Below, piece after piece: positions 28,156-37,495 of a DNA stretch of 64,000 nucleotides. Under the pieces are notes generated by a model that saw only the letters and a list, made by a program, of their open reading frames with translations, was not told where the DNA came from and did no database searches. This stretch comes from Bacteroidales bacterium. Its GTDB lineage: Bacteria > Bacteroidota > Bacteroidia > Bacteroidales > UBA4417. The first letter of the stretch is position 1. Every line of letters starts with the position of its first letter. The position numbers and the translations under genes were made by a program. The DNA lies in contig JADJHD010000004.1 of NCBI GenBank assembly GCA_016707705.1, forward strand, positions 177,628 to 241,627, given 5' to 3'.

Positions 28156-29816
28156 GTGCTTTTTTTATGGATTACTTGTTTTTATTATTTTCCCTTGTGC
28201 CCATGTTTTTCCATTATTAACTAATCTTGCAAGGTACATCCCTGGTGACCAGTTTGAAGCATCTATGCTGAGGACTTTTTCTTGAGCTTCAAGTGTCATC
28301 GAATATATAATTTGGCCTTTTAAATCGACTATTTCAATTTTCTTTTCCCCTACAAGCTGAAAGACAGTAGTAATGATTTTAAAATGATTTGATTGGTTCT
28401 CTCCAATATAGTAATCTGGTAGTTCAATTATTAACTTGTTGATGGTAGGGTTTGGATATATCTTTAAAGCTGAATTCTGATTTGTTTTTTCTGCATCGGA
28501 AATGCTTACTATTTGACAATCAAGGTTGAAAGTCTTATCTGGTAGGATTATACCAGTACAAAGACTGTCGTATTTCATTGGCATTGTATAAGTACTGTCA
28601 TATTCGAGGTTTTGGTTGAATTTGAACAAACAAGTTTCCCACCGAGGATAACCAGTCAACTGTGGCCTTTCACCCATTGCGAGTATTTTGTGATCAAATG
28701 TTGTTGTGGAATATGCTAAATATCCACCATAGAGAGGTACATTCTTTGAATTAATAATATTTCCATTTGTATCTGATTTGATCGCCATTGAATATCCAAT
28801 TTCATTGACAGCATATGCTCCTCCAAGAAAAAGCGTTGAGTCTTCAAAGAATTCAATTGAATTGCAGGTCGCCGCGGTTCCAAATCCGGGAAGTATATGA
28901 TATCCTATTCGTGCTCCATTATTTGAAAATTTATAAAAACAAGCATCTGCACCAGGTCCAAGCCCATAAGAACCTGCACTATAGAAATTTCCGGCGGCAT
29001 CCTGTCTCGAATTTCCATAATCTGCTTCGATGTGAGTTGTTGTAAACCAGGGCAAGTCCCATATCTGATCACCATTATAATCAAATTTTACCCAAAATGG
29101 CGATTGCCAACCATATTGCGGTGTATTTGGATCTCGAATTGTGTATGCAAAGCCAGAAACTAGTACACAAGAATCATTTGTGTTGATTAAATAATACCCT
29201 GTTTCATTAAAATAAGATGTATCAGGAATCATCGTTTTCATCCATATTAAATTTCCAACAGAGTCAACTTTATAAAGCCATATCCGATCATGTACAGTTT
29301 CATAGACCCCGCCTTGAATTATAAAACCTCCATCAGGTAGAATAATATTGTTCACACAAGAGCTATAACTTGGAATATCAATGATAGCACACCAAACTTT
29401 TTCACCACAAGCATCTAATTTCATGTAAAACCCATTCTCTTCCGTGCTAATACCTTGTGTCTGCCCGGAAATAAAGATTCCTCCATCAGTTGTCTGAGAA
29501 ATCCCTAGAACAATATTATCTGATTGATCATCTATATATCGTTTCCATAATAAAAATCCATTAATATCAAGCTTCATGACATATGCCGTAAAATAGGAAT
29601 CCGGGTTAAGCCGCTCTGCTCCAGCTATGTATATTCCATGATCATAACTCTCAACCAAATACCTGCCAATCACGTCATAAGAATATTGTCCAAAAACTTT
29701 AGGCCATTGCGCTGAACACAAGTTGCTTATGATTAGTAAGATAAATAAGAGTTTATATTTCATTGTTATTAATATGACATGAATTCAGTAAAATATGTTC
29801 TCTGCATTGGCGGTAA
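28070..29816 (-). other. Lone integron-type gene cassette carrying a T9SS protein
   Basis: 1747 bases from the G/TT point at 29817/29816 to the G at 28070. It starts GTTACCGCCA, and its terminal attC begins TGGCGGTAAC. There is no attC before the start; the preceding feature is the stop of a glycosyltransferase gene 14 bases away. The element has therefore entered a non-attC target, reconstructed as GCAGAAAG/TTAAAGCACG. Confidence 0.7.
28165..29763 (-). CDS. Secreted T9SS sorting-domain protein (cassette cargo)
   Basis: 532 residues with a signal peptide (MKYKLLFILLIISNLCSA). Residues about 25-420 consist of propeller-like repeats of the type GGIFISGQTQGISTE / LPDGGFIIQGGVYE, as in SBBP/beta-propeller secreted proteins. 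The final 90 residues are a T9SS type A sorting domain (IYPNPTINKLIIELP to PGMYLARLVNNG). The gene fills the lone cassette: its ATG lies 53 bases after the cassette start, and its stop lies 10 bases before the attC. Exported adhesin or binding protein; ligand unknown. Confidence 0.88.
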   Translation of the reverse strand: MKYKLLFILLIISNLCSAQWPKVFGQYSYDVIGRYLVESYDHGIYIAGAERLNPDSYFTAYVMKLDINGFLLWKRYIDDQSDNIVLGISQTTDGGIFISGQTQGISTEENGFYMKLDACGEKVWCAIIDIPSYSSCVNNIILPDGGFIIQGGVYETVHDRIWLYKVDSVGNLIWMKTMIPDTSYFNETGYYLINTNDSCVLVSGFAYTIRDPNTPQYGWQSPFWVKFDYNGDQIWDLPWFTTTHIEADYGNSRQDAAGNFYSAGSYGLGPGADACFYKFSNNGARIGYHILPGFGTAATCNSIEFFEDSTLFLGGAYAVNEIGYSMAIKSDTNGNIINSKNVPLYGGYLAYSTTTFDHKILAMGERPQLTGYPRWETCLFKFNQNLEYDSTYTMPMKYDSLCTGIILPDKTFNLDCQIVSISDAEKTNQNSALKIYPNPTINKLIIELPDYYIGENQSNHFKIITTVFQLVGEKKIEIVDLKGQIIYSMTLEAQEKVLSIDASNWSPGMYLARLVNNGKTWAQGKIIKTSNP

Positions 29817-29830
29817 CTTTCTGCTATGCT

Positions 29831-30958
29831 CTATTCCGAGCTTTGATAGACTTCATTATAGATTTCAATAATCTTAGCCGACATCTTTTCAGTTGAGAAC
29901 TTCTGGACTTTCTGGAAGGCATTTTCAATAATATTATTCCTCAATTCGGGATTATTTAATACTTCCTCTACTGCTTCAGCCATTCCAGACGGGTTTCTTA
30001 TTTCTACTGTCAGACCGGTAACCCTGTTTTCTACGATTTCCGGGATACCCCCTGCATTTGTGGCAACAACAGGTATCCGGCAGGCAAAAGCATCAAGCAG
30101 GCTAGTGCCAAGTCCTTCATTTACGGAGGTAAATAAGAGCAGATCCAATTCCATTAAAATTTCCTCTATGTTTTCCATGAAACCAGTCAGAAATATTTTG
30201 TCTTCCAGAGCTTTTAGCTTGATGTAATCGCTTATTTGCTGTCTTTCAGCGCCATCTCCAATAATGAAAAAACGCAATTCGGGATTCTTTTTGAGAAGTA
30301 TTGCAGCAGTGTCTACAAAAGTGGTCAGGTCTTTTTCGGCTGTAATTGCTGAAATATTGCCAATGATTGGCTGTTGACTGTTAATATTGAATCTGTTTCT
30401 GAGAATATTGGAGTTCGTTTTCCCTTTAAATTTATTCAGGTCTATTCCATCATAAACCGTCACGGTTTTTTTTGAGTTAGCATGACCGGAGTTCACGGTT
30501 GAACGCACATTTTCTGAAACGCAAATAATTCGGGATATAGTGCTGTGATTATATTTCAATGCACCTAGAAAATTGTTGTTTGTGGAAAAGCCAACCCGGC
30601 GGTGAACAATTAGTGGCGTTTTGTTCAACCAAAGGAATGCGGAAAGGAATGCGCTGTTATGTGAATGACTATCGTGGGCATGAATTATTGGTTTTATTGA
30701 TCTACGACAAACTTGTGAAATACGCAAAGCAAGTCCCGGGTCAAATCCGGAGCGTTTGCGGAACGTCTTAACCTGGATCGAATTCTTTATACAAAACCTA
30801 TGGAGTGGCGAATCTTGCGGACAAATCAAAATTTGCTGAATTCCTTGCTTCGAAAGTTCTGTCAAAAGATATGCAATCTGCTGTTCCCCACCACGCCACG
30901 ATAAAGCGGATGAAACATGTATTATGGTTATTGCTGTACTTTGATTTGACATCTGCAA
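29831..30958 (-). CDS. Glycosyltransferase family 4
   Basis: 375 residues with the two-domain GT-B plan. The N-terminal part shows HVSSALSWRGGEQQIAYLLT and HAHDSHSHNSAFL. The C-terminal nucleotide-sugar domain has PIIGNISAITAEKDL and the EX7E-like region NEGLGTSLLDAFACRIPVVA, then GGIPEIVEN. It transfers a sugar in surface glycan or lipopolysaccharide synthesis. A T9SS-bearing cassette separates it from the GT2 and deacetylase genes, which were probably its original neighbours. Confidence 0.94.
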   Translation of the reverse strand: MQMSNQSTAITIIHVSSALSWRGGEQQIAYLLTELSKQGIQQILICPQDSPLHRFCIKNSIQVKTFRKRSGFDPGLALRISQVCRRSIKPIIHAHDSHSHNSAFLSAFLWLNKTPLIVHRRVGFSTNNNFLGALKYNHSTISRIICVSENVRSTVNSGHANSKKTVTVYDGIDLNKFKGKTNSNILRNRFNINSQQPIIGNISAITAEKDLTTFVDTAAILLKKNPELRFFIIGDGAERQQISDYIKLKALEDKIFLTGFMENIEEILMELDLLLFTSVNEGLGTSLLDAFACRIPVVATNAGGIPEIVENRVTGLTVEIRNPSGMAEAVEEVLNNPELRNNIIENAFQKVQKFSTEKMSAKIIEIYNEVYQSSE

Positions 30959-31413
30959 AAGAATTTGTATTCACTTTATAAATTGATCCCAATCGATGAC
31001 CCCTTAGCATTCGCTGCTTTCAGCGCAATCGAAATGAATTTTTTAAGAAAGATGCTTGCAAGAAGACTTCTGCCCTTGCACACTTATCCGTCGCAAAGCA
31101 GAACGTTTCCTGAAATGACATAACAACAGTATTATTTTGATTCATTGATAGTCCGGCTAATTCTGAAATACTGAAAATCACACTTCAAACAAAGATACAA
31201 TATCGCTATAGTTGATTCCTTGATACTAAAGAAATTAGTCAAGGCATTAAGGTTTACGTTCATAGATGAAATCTGCCTGCAGGAATGCTTGCATTTCAAT
31301 CCGAAGAATTAAGGTCAATTGATCATTCTGTGATTAGGCCGCATTCATTGCCTCTCTTTCATTGGTAAGTTTTGATTTTCGTAAGCTGGATTCTATGATT
31401 AAAGTCAGTTCAA
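30959..31413. other. Gene-free stretch
   Basis: 455 bases between the GT4 and GH18 genes. It holds no convincing gene. An AGAACGTTTCC string near 31100 resembles half of an attC but has no matching arm. Confidence 0.5.
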
Positions 31414-32721
31414 TCAACGGTTTACAAGTAGTTTTCTGACTGAAGTTCCTTGTTTGTTGGTAACACTGATAAAATAAATGCCATTCTTGTCAAGATGCAG
31501 GTTCGTCGTCGACTGCAAACTCTGCATCCGGATGATTTGTCGTCCAAGAATATCAGTAATTAAAATATCTGCTTTGTCCTCTGGAAGCTGAATGGTGAAT
31601 TCTCCTTTAGTTGGATTTGGATAGATTGTAAGTGCAGCCACTGATTCAGCATCTGAAACGGAGGATGCTGTAATGAAAATACCTTCAAAATTATTTGCAT
31701 ACTGATATACGTTTCCACAACTGCTCACTGCATCCCAATTGATTGACCAGGTCATCATGCCTCTTAAGTCGGGATAGCCGTTCGAATTTGATAATACATA
31801 GGAACCGGGACGGGGGCCATCTCCCCTTAAATACTCAATTGCTGATTTTACCGTTGCCGAATCTGTGAATCCACCGCCTGCTGCACTCTCACAAGCCGGT
31901 AATCCAACTGCAACCTTGTTGGCAGGCAAGCCCTCGAACCAGCCTCCATTTGTGCTGAATCCGGCAATCACGGCTTCTGTCATTGCAACAATGAAATCGG
32001 CAGTTCCCTGGAAGTAAATGTTACCATCGATACCATACATGGAACCACTGTTGTAAAGCTGAACCTGCAGAATATCAATCGAATCCCTCAATGCATCAAT
32101 AATGGGAAGGTATCCTCCCCAGATATTCCCGAAAGCTGATTGTCCGCCCTGCACATAAGCAGTTTCAGGTGCCATGGTAAGAAACAGTTTCTGAGAGTGA
32201 TTAGTGCGGTAATTTGCCATAATTTGTTTTATGGCTTCCGTTAAATGGACCTGTGCTATGTTTCCCGGTGCAGCTATTGTTCCACCATTAATCAATATGG
32301 AGCTACCATGCTCAATATCTATATCAATGCCATCAAATCCGTAGGTGTTGATCAGATTGGTCATTGAGCTGACAAATGCATCCTTGTTTGCAGTAGAACT
32401 AAGGTCGATGGTAGCATTGGCGCCACCTATGCTTATCAATACCTTCTTTCCCTGACTTTGCAAGGTCTGGATTTTGCTTATCAATACATTCTGTGAAACC
32501 ACTTCCGGACTGAAAACCATGGTCATATCTGAAAGCGATACCGGAGTGGCAAAAGCGATTTCAATTACATTATAGCGGTTGTCGATTGCATCCAGCTGAA
32601 TGTAAGGTGCATTGGAACCGTTCCAGTTGTGCCAGTATCCGATTAGCGCGGGGTTGGGCGTCTGCGCCCTGGAAATGGCCAGTATGGCAACTAAAGCAAT
32701 GAAAGTGAATTTAATTTTCAT
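31414..32721 (-). CDS. Secreted GH18 chitinase-like enzyme with T9SS sorting domain
   Basis: 435 residues from the ATG at 32721, which gives a signal peptide (MKIKFTFIALVAILAISRAQ); the frame extends to 32871 without a signal there. The GH18 barrel is complete: LIGYWHNWNG (strand 1), KVLISIGGANA (strand 3), the catalytic DGIDIDIEHG (DxxDxDxE), QLYNSG and a late MTWSINWD. These enzymes cut beta-1,4-N-acetylglucosamine chains. The end is a T9SS type A domain (IYPNPTKGEFTIQLPED to NGIYFISVTNKQG). It acts outside the cell on chitin or related polymers. Confidence 0.95.
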   Translation of the reverse strand: MKIKFTFIALVAILAISRAQTPNPALIGYWHNWNGSNAPYIQLDAIDNRYNVIEIAFATPVSLSDMTMVFSPEVVSQNVLISKIQTLQSQGKKVLISIGGANATIDLSSTANKDAFVSSMTNLINTYGFDGIDIDIEHGSSILINGGTIAAPGNIAQVHLTEAIKQIMANYRTNHSQKLFLTMAPETAYVQGGQSAFGNIWGGYLPIIDALRDSIDILQVQLYNSGSMYGIDGNIYFQGTADFIVAMTEAVIAGFSTNGGWFEGLPANKVAVGLPACESAAGGGFTDSATVKSAIEYLRGDGPRPGSYVLSNSNGYPDLRGMMTWSINWDAVSSCGNVYQYANNFEGIFITASSVSDAESVAALTIYPNPTKGEFTIQLPEDKADILITDILGRQIIRMQSLQSTTNLHLDKNGIYFISVTNKQGTSVRKLLVNR

Positions 32722-32917
32722 GTGGTTATTTAAAGCCAAAACTGATAAAAAGTGATAGTAAACAATGATGTGAACACCATTTCCTTTAGCATTTAGCAGT
32801 GAAACGATTGCAGATTCTGCGAATGTATACAAAGATAGCGGTGTAATGCTTGCTGTGACTGGAATCAACATTCAAAACATATACAAATAAACTCAGTCTG
32901 AATCTTGATTCATAGCT

Positions 32918-35350
32918 TCAATCCATAGAGAATTGTCCTGATTTGATTACAACCTTTTGCAACCGCGGAGTCCTTGCCTTAACTACACCATCAACTCTCA
33001 CAATCATTCCTTTCCTTCTGTTAAATTCCACATCTATGTCATGGTTGCGGTATCTGATATTAGTCAGGGAGAAGGATTCCCAGCCCATATCTACCGGATC
33101 TATAATAATATCATCCGAGTCCTGTGGTGTAAGTCCAGCCACATGCTGAACTATCAGGTCGATCCAGGTGGAATGGTTATAGTCAAGATTATCCCAGAAA
33201 GGTTTTCCTGAATGCGGGTCATAGCGTTCTGCTATATTTGGCCTGTTTACATCACCATCAGGGAAGTGCATTCGTGTATACCTGTCAAATAGAGCTGCAG
33301 CAGACAGGCTGAGTGTTGTATCCAGAGCCTTGGCTGCCCAAAGGGTTCCATCCACCACATGGCAGGTTGTCCTCGGCCATGTGGCATAATTCCAATAGGT
33401 CCAGCCTGTTTCCTGGAGCTCCCTGTACTTCTCATAATCAAGTGGCAAAGAGGGTAGGGGATACTCTGTCCAGAAAGTTTGTGGATCGAAAAGATGCTTC
33501 ATCATGCTGAGATGCTTTTTTTCAGCCATCCTTGCCCAGAAAACATAGTATCCGGTTACTGATTTGACTCGGGCTGGCTTAAAAATTAGTGGTTTAATAT
33601 CATAAAAGAACGAGTCTGTCCCATCCCACATTGTTGAGAGTATACCATCCTCCGTTTGTTTCACCATTTTAGCATATTGTCCCTGAGATGCCGTGTCATT
33701 CATGAGTTCAGCAAGTCTGGTGGCGGCTCGAAAATTTTGAAAGGCATAGGTGCTTTGGTCTACAGTAGCCAGACGATGGTCGCGGGTGCTGTAATAACAG
33801 CGGTAGAGTTCATCTGCGGTTTCAGGCCACTTATAGTCAGGGTCGGTAACCACTGATTTGCGGATTTTTTGCATAAGATCCATGTCTTCTACTGCCTTGC
33901 TTCCATCGGGCGCGTAGGTTCTGCTGCGCTCGTTCCTGAACATCTCCGGAATCGGATCGAAATATGAATATCTGGCAGTCCACTCCTGTCCCGCTGAATT
34001 ACTCCAGGGATAGGTCTCATAAAGTCCGTCATGATCAATGTCAAAAATGCGGGAATAGGAGTCCAGATTGCTCTTCAGCTCCGGCCAGATTTGCCGGAGT
34101 GTTGCCACTCCCTGATCGGGATGAACAAGCATCGCTCCCCGAAAAGCTGCCACTGCATAGTTCTGATAGGGTACTGAACGTCCTGTGACATCTATGTTGC
34201 TCTCATCGGCATCTATTCCCCAGTCCCAAATATGGTTCGAAAGATAGCCATCGTTCAGGTTTTCCGGAGCGAAGAACTCCTTGGTGGTGGACAAAGCCCA
34301 GTAAGGATCCCGCATCCAGCGCAGTTCATCCACCGAAACGCAGGCTCCTGAATAGGAAACAACACCTTCATACATCACGGTTCCCTCCCTTGGGGCGGGA
34401 TAATAGAAGTGCCCTATTTTGGCAAAGATCATTTTTGTGTAGAGCGACCACCATCGGTAATAGTAAAGCTTTTCAAAGTAGGGGTTGCTTGACTTGAAAT
34501 GAGGAATGTCCTTGTCAAACCAATCATTCCACTCCTGCCGGACTTCTGTGGTTATATCACTGCTGTGGGACCATTTGCTTATAGCTTCTTCTGCCATTGT
34601 CTTATCAATGCCTGTTGCGAGGAAAAGTGCAAATGTTTTTCTGGAATGAGGTTTAAGATGAATTTCAAAGAGTACATCATATTTCCCACTTTCCAGATTC
34701 ACTTTATGCGGGAGTATTGATGAGCCAAGTATGTAATGAATAGCCTGAGGGACCTTATCGCTGTAAGGAGCTGTTGAATAACAGAAACCTGCTTCAGAGC
34801 CCGTGGCTGTTGTTGCTTCACCCGGCAAAATGCCTGAAAATGAAGCCTGAACTACAATCTCTTTGTATGTCTTGTTCTCCCATTCAAACTCAACACCCAG
34901 AACATCATCACGCGTAACAAAGACCTTTCTCGAGACGGGAGCCGTTGAAATATTTGCAGCATTGGATGGAATAGGTTCTTTCAACTCAATCCTGTCAGGC
35001 GCCCAGGATCTTACACTGCCTGAAGCCCAGTCGAGCAGACCGCCTTCCTTCCATTTTTGCAGAAAGATTACGTTCACAGATGTTGGCTGGATCACCAATC
35101 CCAGATTTCCGGTTCCCAGAAAGTTCTTATCTGAACGGCCACCAAGAAAAGCGCAGATATCACTGAAATCCTGATGATCTGCTTTCCCAGCTGATTTTCT
35201 TGAGTTCGGGGATGTTTGCCCGGCCATAAAACCGGGTAACAGACATAACATATAGATAATAAGCAACTTGCCAGGAAATGCATTCGCTAATCTATTGTAG
35301 ACTGATACTGATTTTGTTTCCGGCATTATCATCATTGTTGATAATTGCAT
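32918..35350 (-). CDS. Secreted (alpha/alpha)6-barrel glycoside hydrolase, trehalase/MGH1-like
   Basis: 810 residues; the signal segment lies at residues 29-45 (LLIIYMLCLLPGFMAGQ), so the true start may be an inner Met. Residues about 50-260 form a beta-sandwich. Residues about 290-760 look like an alpha-toroid glycosidase: LYYYRWWSLYTKMIF, DHDGLYETYPWSNSAGQE, GWTYWNYATWPRTTCHVVDG and DNLDYNHSTWIDLIVQHVAG. The pattern is that of the GH37/GH63/mannosylglycerate-hydrolase-like group. The inverting acids would be Asp/Glu in the DGLYET and late barrel segments. The substrate is uncertain. It lies upstream of the GH18 gene on the same strand, and the two may work together. Confidence 0.82.
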   Translation of the reverse strand: MQLSTMMIMPETKSVSVYNRLANAFPGKLLIIYMLCLLPGFMAGQTSPNSRKSAGKADHQDFSDICAFLGGRSDKNFLGTGNLGLVIQPTSVNVIFLQKWKEGGLLDWASGSVRSWAPDRIELKEPIPSNAANISTAPVSRKVFVTRDDVLGVEFEWENKTYKEIVVQASFSGILPGEATTATGSEAGFCYSTAPYSDKVPQAIHYILGSSILPHKVNLESGKYDVLFEIHLKPHSRKTFALFLATGIDKTMAEEAISKWSHSSDITTEVRQEWNDWFDKDIPHFKSSNPYFEKLYYYRWWSLYTKMIFAKIGHFYYPAPREGTVMYEGVVSYSGACVSVDELRWMRDPYWALSTTKEFFAPENLNDGYLSNHIWDWGIDADESNIDVTGRSVPYQNYAVAAFRGAMLVHPDQGVATLRQIWPELKSNLDSYSRIFDIDHDGLYETYPWSNSAGQEWTARYSYFDPIPEMFRNERSRTYAPDGSKAVEDMDLMQKIRKSVVTDPDYKWPETADELYRCYYSTRDHRLATVDQSTYAFQNFRAATRLAELMNDTASQGQYAKMVKQTEDGILSTMWDGTDSFFYDIKPLIFKPARVKSVTGYYVFWARMAEKKHLSMMKHLFDPQTFWTEYPLPSLPLDYEKYRELQETGWTYWNYATWPRTTCHVVDGTLWAAKALDTTLSLSAAALFDRYTRMHFPDGDVNRPNIAERYDPHSGKPFWDNLDYNHSTWIDLIVQHVAGLTPQDSDDIIIDPVDMGWESFSLTNIRYRNHDIDVEFNRRKGMIVRVDGVVKARTPRLQKVVIKSGQFSMD

Positions 35351-35518
35351 TTAGTTCAGACTTCTAAATTAGCAACATAATGCAGTAGGAACAAAGAAGG
35401 ATTCTAATATTAAAATATGGGGCAAAAGTATAAGGCAAGCCTCTAAACTATTAAGCATAACTCTTCAATGAAAGGAATAAGCTTACTCAAGGTTTAGTTC
35501 AGCAGACACGCCCTGATT

Positions 35519-36025
35519 TTATTTCAAATAATCTTCCAGCGTGTTTTCTTCCTTTGCCTTGATAAGTTTTTTGATTTCCTTATTCAATTTGACTTCGTTT
35601 TTGGGATCCTGACAATAATCGATAAAAATAAGGAATGAGCCATACTTAACTTGCTGGTTATCTTTTGATTTGTCCTTGTTCTCCAATACGAATTTAGTCA
35701 TGGCAGCCATGTAGACTCCCAGTAAGGTTGTGTTCGATTTTGAGATTTTAACGATTGGCTCATCAATCATAAATGAAAACTCCGGACTTGCTTCCATCCA
35801 TTTAAACAGGAATTGCAATGCATTCAAATGATTGTAGTCATCAGAGTTGTCCTTTATTGTTCCAGAAAGCAGATAATTGGCACAAAGAAGAGCATTGTCA
35901 TTTTGCTTGATGCAGTCATTCTTGTCTTTGATTCCTGTTTCGTTCATTTTTACAAAATCCTGAGCAAAGGATAGATTTAAGGACAGGATAAAAATGAATA
36001 AAATACTGATGTAATGTTTTTTCAT
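35519..36025 (-). CDS. Secreted hypothetical protein
   Basis: 168 residues with a signal peptide (MKKHYISILFIFILSLNLSFAQ). The mature part is helical and charged, with a recurring acidic-lysine tail (KLNKEIKKLIKAKEENTLED). The segment NALLCANYLLSGTIKDNSDD suggests a repeat-like helical fold. No family recognised. It follows the phosphatase-like gene on the minus strand with 54 bases between. Confidence 0.65.
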   Translation of the reverse strand: MKKHYISILFIFILSLNLSFAQDFVKMNETGIKDKNDCIKQNDNALLCANYLLSGTIKDNSDDYNHLNALQFLFKWMEASPEFSFMIDEPIVKISKSNTTLLGVYMAAMTKFVLENKDKSKDNQQVKYGSFLIFIDYCQDPKNEVKLNKEIKKLIKAKEENTLEDYLK

Positions 36026-36079
36026 GATGTTAGAATTTATGAATTGTTGAAATTGAATTTATAACGTTTTTATTGGATT

Positions 36080-36400
36080 CTATTTGATATAGTCGTCTAC
36101 GATGGCTTTGATTTCCCTGATTAGCTCCGGATCCATATATTGGTATTCATCCGGGATGTCTAAAATAATAATTTTTTTGTCATTGGATTCCTTCGGAAAG
36201 TTCTCGCACATCCTTTGTTTATGCTTCTTTTCCATAACGAAGATAAGGTCCGCCCACTCAATAATTTTCGAATTTAATTTAATACGGGAGGATGATTCTG
36301 TCCCGGCAGATTTAGCATTTATTCCTGAATAATTCCTGTAAATGAATTCAGCTGTTGGACTTCGCCATTGATTCCTGCTGCATACAAAAAGAAGATTCAC
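36080..36400 (-). CDS. Short low-molecular-weight protein tyrosine phosphatase homologue
   Basis: 106 residues, about 40 shorter than classical LMW-PTPs. The P-loop is present at residues 7-13 (CSRNQWR, a CX5R motif). The usual C-terminal DPF acid is replaced by YMDPELIREI, where the Asp could serve as general acid. The middle keeps the SAGTESS segment. This short version is a recognised subgroup in many bacteria. It may remove phosphate from protein tyrosine or be an arsenate-reductase-like relative. The gene overlaps no other and is probably co-transcribed with the secreted protein that follows. Confidence 0.85.
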   Translation of the reverse strand: MNLLFVCSRNQWRSPTAEFIYRNYSGINAKSAGTESSSRIKLNSKIIEWADLIFVMEKKHKQRMCENFPKESNDKKIIILDIPDEYQYMDPELIREIKAIVDDYIK

Positions 36401-37415
36401 TTTTCTAAGTATTTATTATACATGTTTTGCTTTCATTGTTCAGGAACCGAGTCTTTAATCGCTAATTTTCTGCTCATTGCACGAAAGGAGAATTCGAATC
36501 CAGGACTTCTTCTTCAATGTCTTTCTTTGAAAGCTGTTTGGTGTTATTGTAGATTAAATGAATGCTATCAGACATTTTCATTCAAGAGTATTGGTATGTA
36601 ATTCTTGCTGTACTTTTCGAAGAAATTTTTAATTTGAGCTGCGTTCTGTTTAATCGCAGCGGAGAGAAGATATTAGGAGTAGTTTATTCAGAAATCCAGA
36701 AAGCGTCTGTTAAATAGAAAACGGTATCAATAAAATAGAGCAATCCATCCTTTGTCAAAACACTTTCGTCATGTAAATCCTCTATAATGATACCTAATTA
36801 ATTTATTTGCAGTGACTTCTAAAGTGTAATTATGTAAATGCAGATTTTGGAGGTAGTCTGTCAAGCTATTGTAAAAAATAGAATCAATAAGCTTCTGAAC
36901 GTAGTTCGAGTCTATTATATTGATTTGTTGTAGTGCTCTTGTATCAATAAATATGTGAAATCAATAGGTTTAACCACAAATGGTTTTCAGAAATGTAAAG
37001 GTCTAAACTCTGCTTTTCTTGCACTTCGCAGAACTTTGCTCCTTTAGAATCTGTGCCTGTCTTTTGGCTTTGTCCAAGGTAACAGGTGCTTGTGTGGATA
37101 GCTTTTCCATTCCTAACTTCGCTCTTTCCTGAAAGGACATCATGGAGTTGCTTTTTGAGTTGATTGAACATTTATACAAAGGTAATAATCATTTGTGAGG
37201 TTCTTATCTGTGTCGTTGTGTTAGGTCAGCGTCCATTTCAGCCAGCTGGAAATCTCAATACCGTTTTGGATTGGGTGTCAATTTCAAACATAAAAATAAG
37301 AAAATAGCAGATTTAACGTAATATGATCTAACCGTGTCGAAATGTATTGATTGCTCAAGCTGAAAGCTAATACTTCAACTTCATTCTGTATGAACCTGGT
37401 AAGAATTTATAAAGA
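36401..37415. other. Mostly gene-free kilobase
   Basis: No well-supported gene. The minus strand holds a 75-residue open frame at 36944-37171 (starts MFNQLKKQLHDVLSGKSEVR) that I do not recognise. It could be a small protein or the N-terminal remnant of one. A GTGTTAGGTC string at 37217-37230 resembles the end of an attC but has no partner arm. The rest is AT-rich. Confidence 0.5.
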
Positions 37416-37454
37416 AAAATCACCCTCAAATATTCGAAATTTGGGGGTGATTTT
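37416..37454 (-). terminator. Strong hairpin terminator after the HYR giant
   Basis: The minus strand reads AAAATCACCCCCAAATTT, a short loop, then the complementary arm GGGTGATTTT followed by T-rich sequence. The stem is about 16 bp with few mismatches and lies 41 bases after the stop at 37496. Confidence 0.85.
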
Positions 37455-37495
37455 ACTTTAGTAATTGTCTGAATTCCAGTTCGGAATTATTCCAT

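Noticed and set aside
36055..36070. TATAACGTTTTTATT between the phosphatase-like gene and the secreted protein gene
   Set aside because: There is no room for a hairpin site and no matching entry box; chance match to the AACGTT core.
36944..37171. 75-residue minus-strand open frame
   Set aside because: Not recognised, no operon context and weak composition; noted within the gene-free stretch rather than called as a gene.
37217..37230. GTGTTAGGTCAGCG, resembling the right end of an attC
   Set aside because: No AACGTT left end with a complementary arm was found within 200 bases, and no unit start GTTAGGTC exists upstream.
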